Of a stretch of DNA of 57,322 nt, positions 55,139-57,322 are shown one piece after another. Origin of the DNA: Chara braunii (taxonomy: Eukaryota > Streptophyta > Charophyceae > Charales > Characeae); contig BFEA01000604.1 of NCBI GenBank assembly GCA_003427395.1, forward strand, positions 800,348 to 857,669, in the 5' to 3' direction. The first letter of the stretch is position 1; each line of letters starts with the position of its first letter. A program made the translations under genes and the position numbers. Under the pieces are notes generated by a model. The model was not told the DNA's origin. It saw only the letters and a program-made list of their open reading frames with translations, and ran no database searches.

Positions 55139-55782
55139 GATTTGCCACCAAGACAGAGCATCTGAGGAAGCTAGTACGAAAGGATCAAAACTGGGAGTGT
55201 GATGACTTTCAAAAAGAAGTGGTCGAGGAGTTGAAGAAGGAATCCAGAGAAGGGGGTTTAGTGTTGGGGGTGTCTGATTTGGATGCAACTATGGAAAGAC
55301 CTTTCATAGTTGAGACCGATGCTGGGCCAACCGCCTTAGGAAGCGTTTTGATCCAGGCAGACAGTAGCGGAAAAGAAAGACCGCTAAGATTCGAAAGCCG
55401 AACACTCAACTCGACGGAGCTGAATTACTCACAGTTCAAAAAGGAAGCCTTGACAGTCTTGCACTGCCTAAGAATTTTCAGGCATTACCTTTTTGGAAGG
55501 AGGTTTATCCTCAAAATTGACCCAACGACGCTCATGTATTCCCTCAAAAAATATTCGCCATCAGACCCGACCATAGCCAGGTGGCTTACCTATATATGGA
55601 TGTTTGATTTTCAGATGGAACGTATCCCAGGAAACAAGAATAGGGCTAATGGTATGAGTAGAATTGAATGGGGAGATCAAGCTGGATCAGAAGAGGAGGC
55701 ACCTCCGGTAGATGGATTTTTGGAAGAAGGGGATGATATGCGCACTCATGTCAACTGTTGGGCTATGTTCGTTGAAAGTTAG
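55139..55782 (+). pseudogene. RNase H and connection domain of element 2
   Basis: The open frame carries RPFIVETDAGPTALGSVLIQ (first Asp), FESRTLNSTELNYSQFK (Glu), RHYLFGRRFILKIDPTTL (third Asp kept, unlike element 1) and WLTYIWMFDFQMERIPGNKN. The terminal NRADGLSR of element 1 reads NRANGMSR here, a G-to-A change. It stops at TAG 55780-55782 but the same frame continues into integrase. Confidence 0.88.
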
Positions 55783-56833
55783 GCAATGAGGAGAGGAAAT
55801 CCAATGTGGCATCCGCCTCCAGAGTTTTTGAGGGAACCTGCCTTTATACTTACGCTGATAGTGGAGGAAGACACATGGGGAGAAAAAAATGCGGAATGGA
55901 TGATGGAGTTGGCCTTGGCCGAAAATTACAGGATGATGGATGAACCACAAACGGTCGAGCCAGGAGCCCGATAAGCATACGAACAAATAGCCATGATGAG
56001 TATAATGTACTACTTGACGAATTCCCTCTTACAGGTCCAACCGAATGATGAAGGGGGTGTGGTAAAAGCTGATGAAATAGTAATTGAGGATGATTACGAA
56101 TTTGATGAGGAGAAAGAGGAGGAATTTGAGCAAAAAGAGATTTTAGAAGAATTCCGAAAAGAGGAGTATGATGAATTTTACCTAGAGATGGGGTTGCTCA
56201 TTTCAGGAGACAAGAGAGAGAGAGAAGTCAATGAGAAAACTCTTCGAATGCGGGATCATTATGCAGTAAAAGGTGGTAATTTATTCATAAGAGATAAGAG
56301 GGGGTCACCACGTCGAGTGGTATGCAGAAAGAATCGTAAGATTGTTGTCATAGTTGCGCTTCATGATGGGATAGTTGGGGGACATTGAAGTTTTGCGGCA
56401 ACCTACAACAAGGCGATGGAACTCTACTATTGAGAACGAATGTTTGAAATGACTCGTAAATACTGTGAATTGTGTGTACCCTGTCAAATACGATCACCCG
56501 TCAAATATAGGGAGCCTCTTCATCCCAGGTACATCAAAGATGTGGGGGCAGTTATTCATTTGGACCTACTAGTCATGCCGCAAGGACTCGGCGGATATAA
56601 TTATATATTTGACGGGAGAGATAACCTTAATGGGTTTGTCGATGGCAAGGCCATTAGAAACAAAACTAGGGTGACACTTGCAGAGTGCATTAAGGAATAT
56701 TACCTAAGGTATCTGTTCATATTGGATTTCACGATGGACATGGGGTCTGAGTTTACATGTGGGGAAGTGAAAGAACTGTTGAAAGAACTGGGAGTGATAG
56801 GTAACTACACGACTCGGGCTCACCCACAGGCTA
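55783..56833 (+). pseudogene. Integrase of element 2, truncated before the catalytic Glu
   Basis: In the same frame as RNase H, with stops at 55972 (TAA), 56386 (TGA for the Arg in GGHRS) and about 56434 (TGA for the Trp in YCWDGM). It has a linker, an acidic segment, LHDGIVGGH and YCELCVPCQ (zinc region), HLDLLVMPQGLGGYNYIFD (first Asp) and FTMDMGSEFTC (second Asp). Homology ends after AHPQA at 56833, where element 1 continues with NAPMERGHS holding the Glu. The remaining frame (MKHPRMRARK...) is unrelated. Confidence 0.88.
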
Positions 56834-57250
56834 TGAAACACCCGCGGATGCGAGCTCGGAAGGCGAACGTATTCACGGCCGCCTCCACGGCCTACCGGAT
56901 CCGCGCGGCGGACCCGATTTTACCAGATTTTTCCTGAATTAAATAATAGCCCACAAAAAAAACAAAAAATATGAAGTTGTAGGGAATTTTAAGCCCTACA
57001 ACCCCATATTTTGTTTTTTGAAATCCGACTTTGTTTAGGATTTTTTAAAAATTAAAAACTAAATTCGATTAAAAAAAAAAAAAAAAGTTCTAATTTTTTT
57101 TGGTAATTTTTTATCATCAGATATATGGTCCCCGAGTTCACCTGTATTTTTTAGAAATGAATTTCTGTCTTTTGCAGGGGTATGATGTATTTTAGAAAAA
57201 TAAAGATGCAAAATTTGAAAAAAAAAAAAAAAAACCCTTGAAAAAAAGGG

Positions 57251-57322
<72 letters not shown>
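56834..57322. mobile_element. AT-rich module truncating element 2, related to the DNA element at 39682-41329
   Basis: After the integrase breakpoint the sequence becomes GC-rich (CACCCGCGGATGCGAGCTCG), then AT-rich with AAAAAATATGAAGTTGTAGG and a perfect hairpin GTTGTAGGG/CCCTACAAC at about 56975-57001. The order GACCCGATTTT... GCCCACAAAAAAAAC...ATATG...TTGTAGG resembles 39790-39880 (GGTCCGGGATGATTTT...AGCCAAACAAAC...ATATGGGGGG...TAGG). It likely is one end of another such element, with the far end beyond the window. No gene seen. Confidence 0.45.
57249..57322. repeat. (GATT)n and (TG)n microsatellites at the right edge
   Basis: About nine GATT units run into an uninterrupted TG run that reaches the end of the window. 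Scaffold ends often fall in such tracts. Confidence 0.97.

Noticed and set aside
50922-56833. TGA as a Trp codon (alternative genetic code), since many in-frame TGA replace Trp
   Set aside because: Most Trp positions in the same ORFs remain TGG, Arg codons have also become TGA, TAG and TAA stops and frameshifts occur too, and catalytic residues are mutated. Deamination decay explains all of it.

Overview
The window has no ordinary host gene that I can support. It is a stack of nested, decayed Ty3/gypsy-type LTR retroelements with very long LTRs. Evidence for a streptophyte (plant-lineage) nuclear genome: primer-binding sites matching the tRNA-Asp 3' end as in many plant gypsy elements, a U6 snRNA fragment with a plant-like 5' hairpin, 25S/18S rRNA fragments, and an interstitial TTTAGGG run. 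The Gag/Pol style and zinc-knuckle context remind me of proteins from the charophyte alga Chara braunii. That is recall, not a search result, so treat it as a moderate-confidence guess. A Nextera mate-pair junction adapter left at 1766-1803 and a 160-N gap show this is a short-read draft scaffold.

Layout. 1-2183: 5' part of an LTR of subfamily A, minus orientation, running off the left edge. 2184-23072: element 1, minus orientation: 3' LTR 2184-7135, 3' non-coding region 7136-9122, a gag-like ORF in the env position (9123-11302), integrase, RNase H and RT (11523-14899), a protease tail, gag (15341-16222), a tRNA-Asp PBS (16608-16625) and a 5' LTR (16628-23072) cut at its far end. 23073-56833: element 2, plus orientation: a subfamily B LTR (23073-37275) split by a 7.1-kb solo A LTR (28178-35275), a PBS (37278-37295), an extra 5' ORF region (37596-38941), then a 10.9-kb reverse-oriented solo B LTR (38954-49811) flanked by ACGC on both sides, after which element 2 resumes (49816-56833) with a second copy of the extra ORF, gag, protease, RT, RNase H and a truncated integrase. 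A TIR-type DNA element (39682-41329) sits inside the solo B LTR. A related AT-rich module fills 56834-57322.

The two internal regions are homologous but damaged in different ways. Element 1 has lost nucleocapsid and most of protease. Element 2 has lost RT motif A and the integrase catalytic Glu. Most stops are C-to-T or G-to-A changes, so both copies look methylated and dead.

The most unusual content lies in the LTRs. Each carries tandem arrays of hairpin units. In A LTRs a constant core is flanked by arms that differ from unit to unit yet stay self-complementary. In B LTRs a different hairpin unit occupies the equivalent place, with compensatory changes. The LTRs also contain fragments of 25S and 18S rRNA, U6 snRNA and tRNA-like sequence. 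Together with a conserved unrecognised protein duplicated upstream of gag and a gag-like ORF downstream of integrase, this describes an unusual giant-LTR gypsy lineage.
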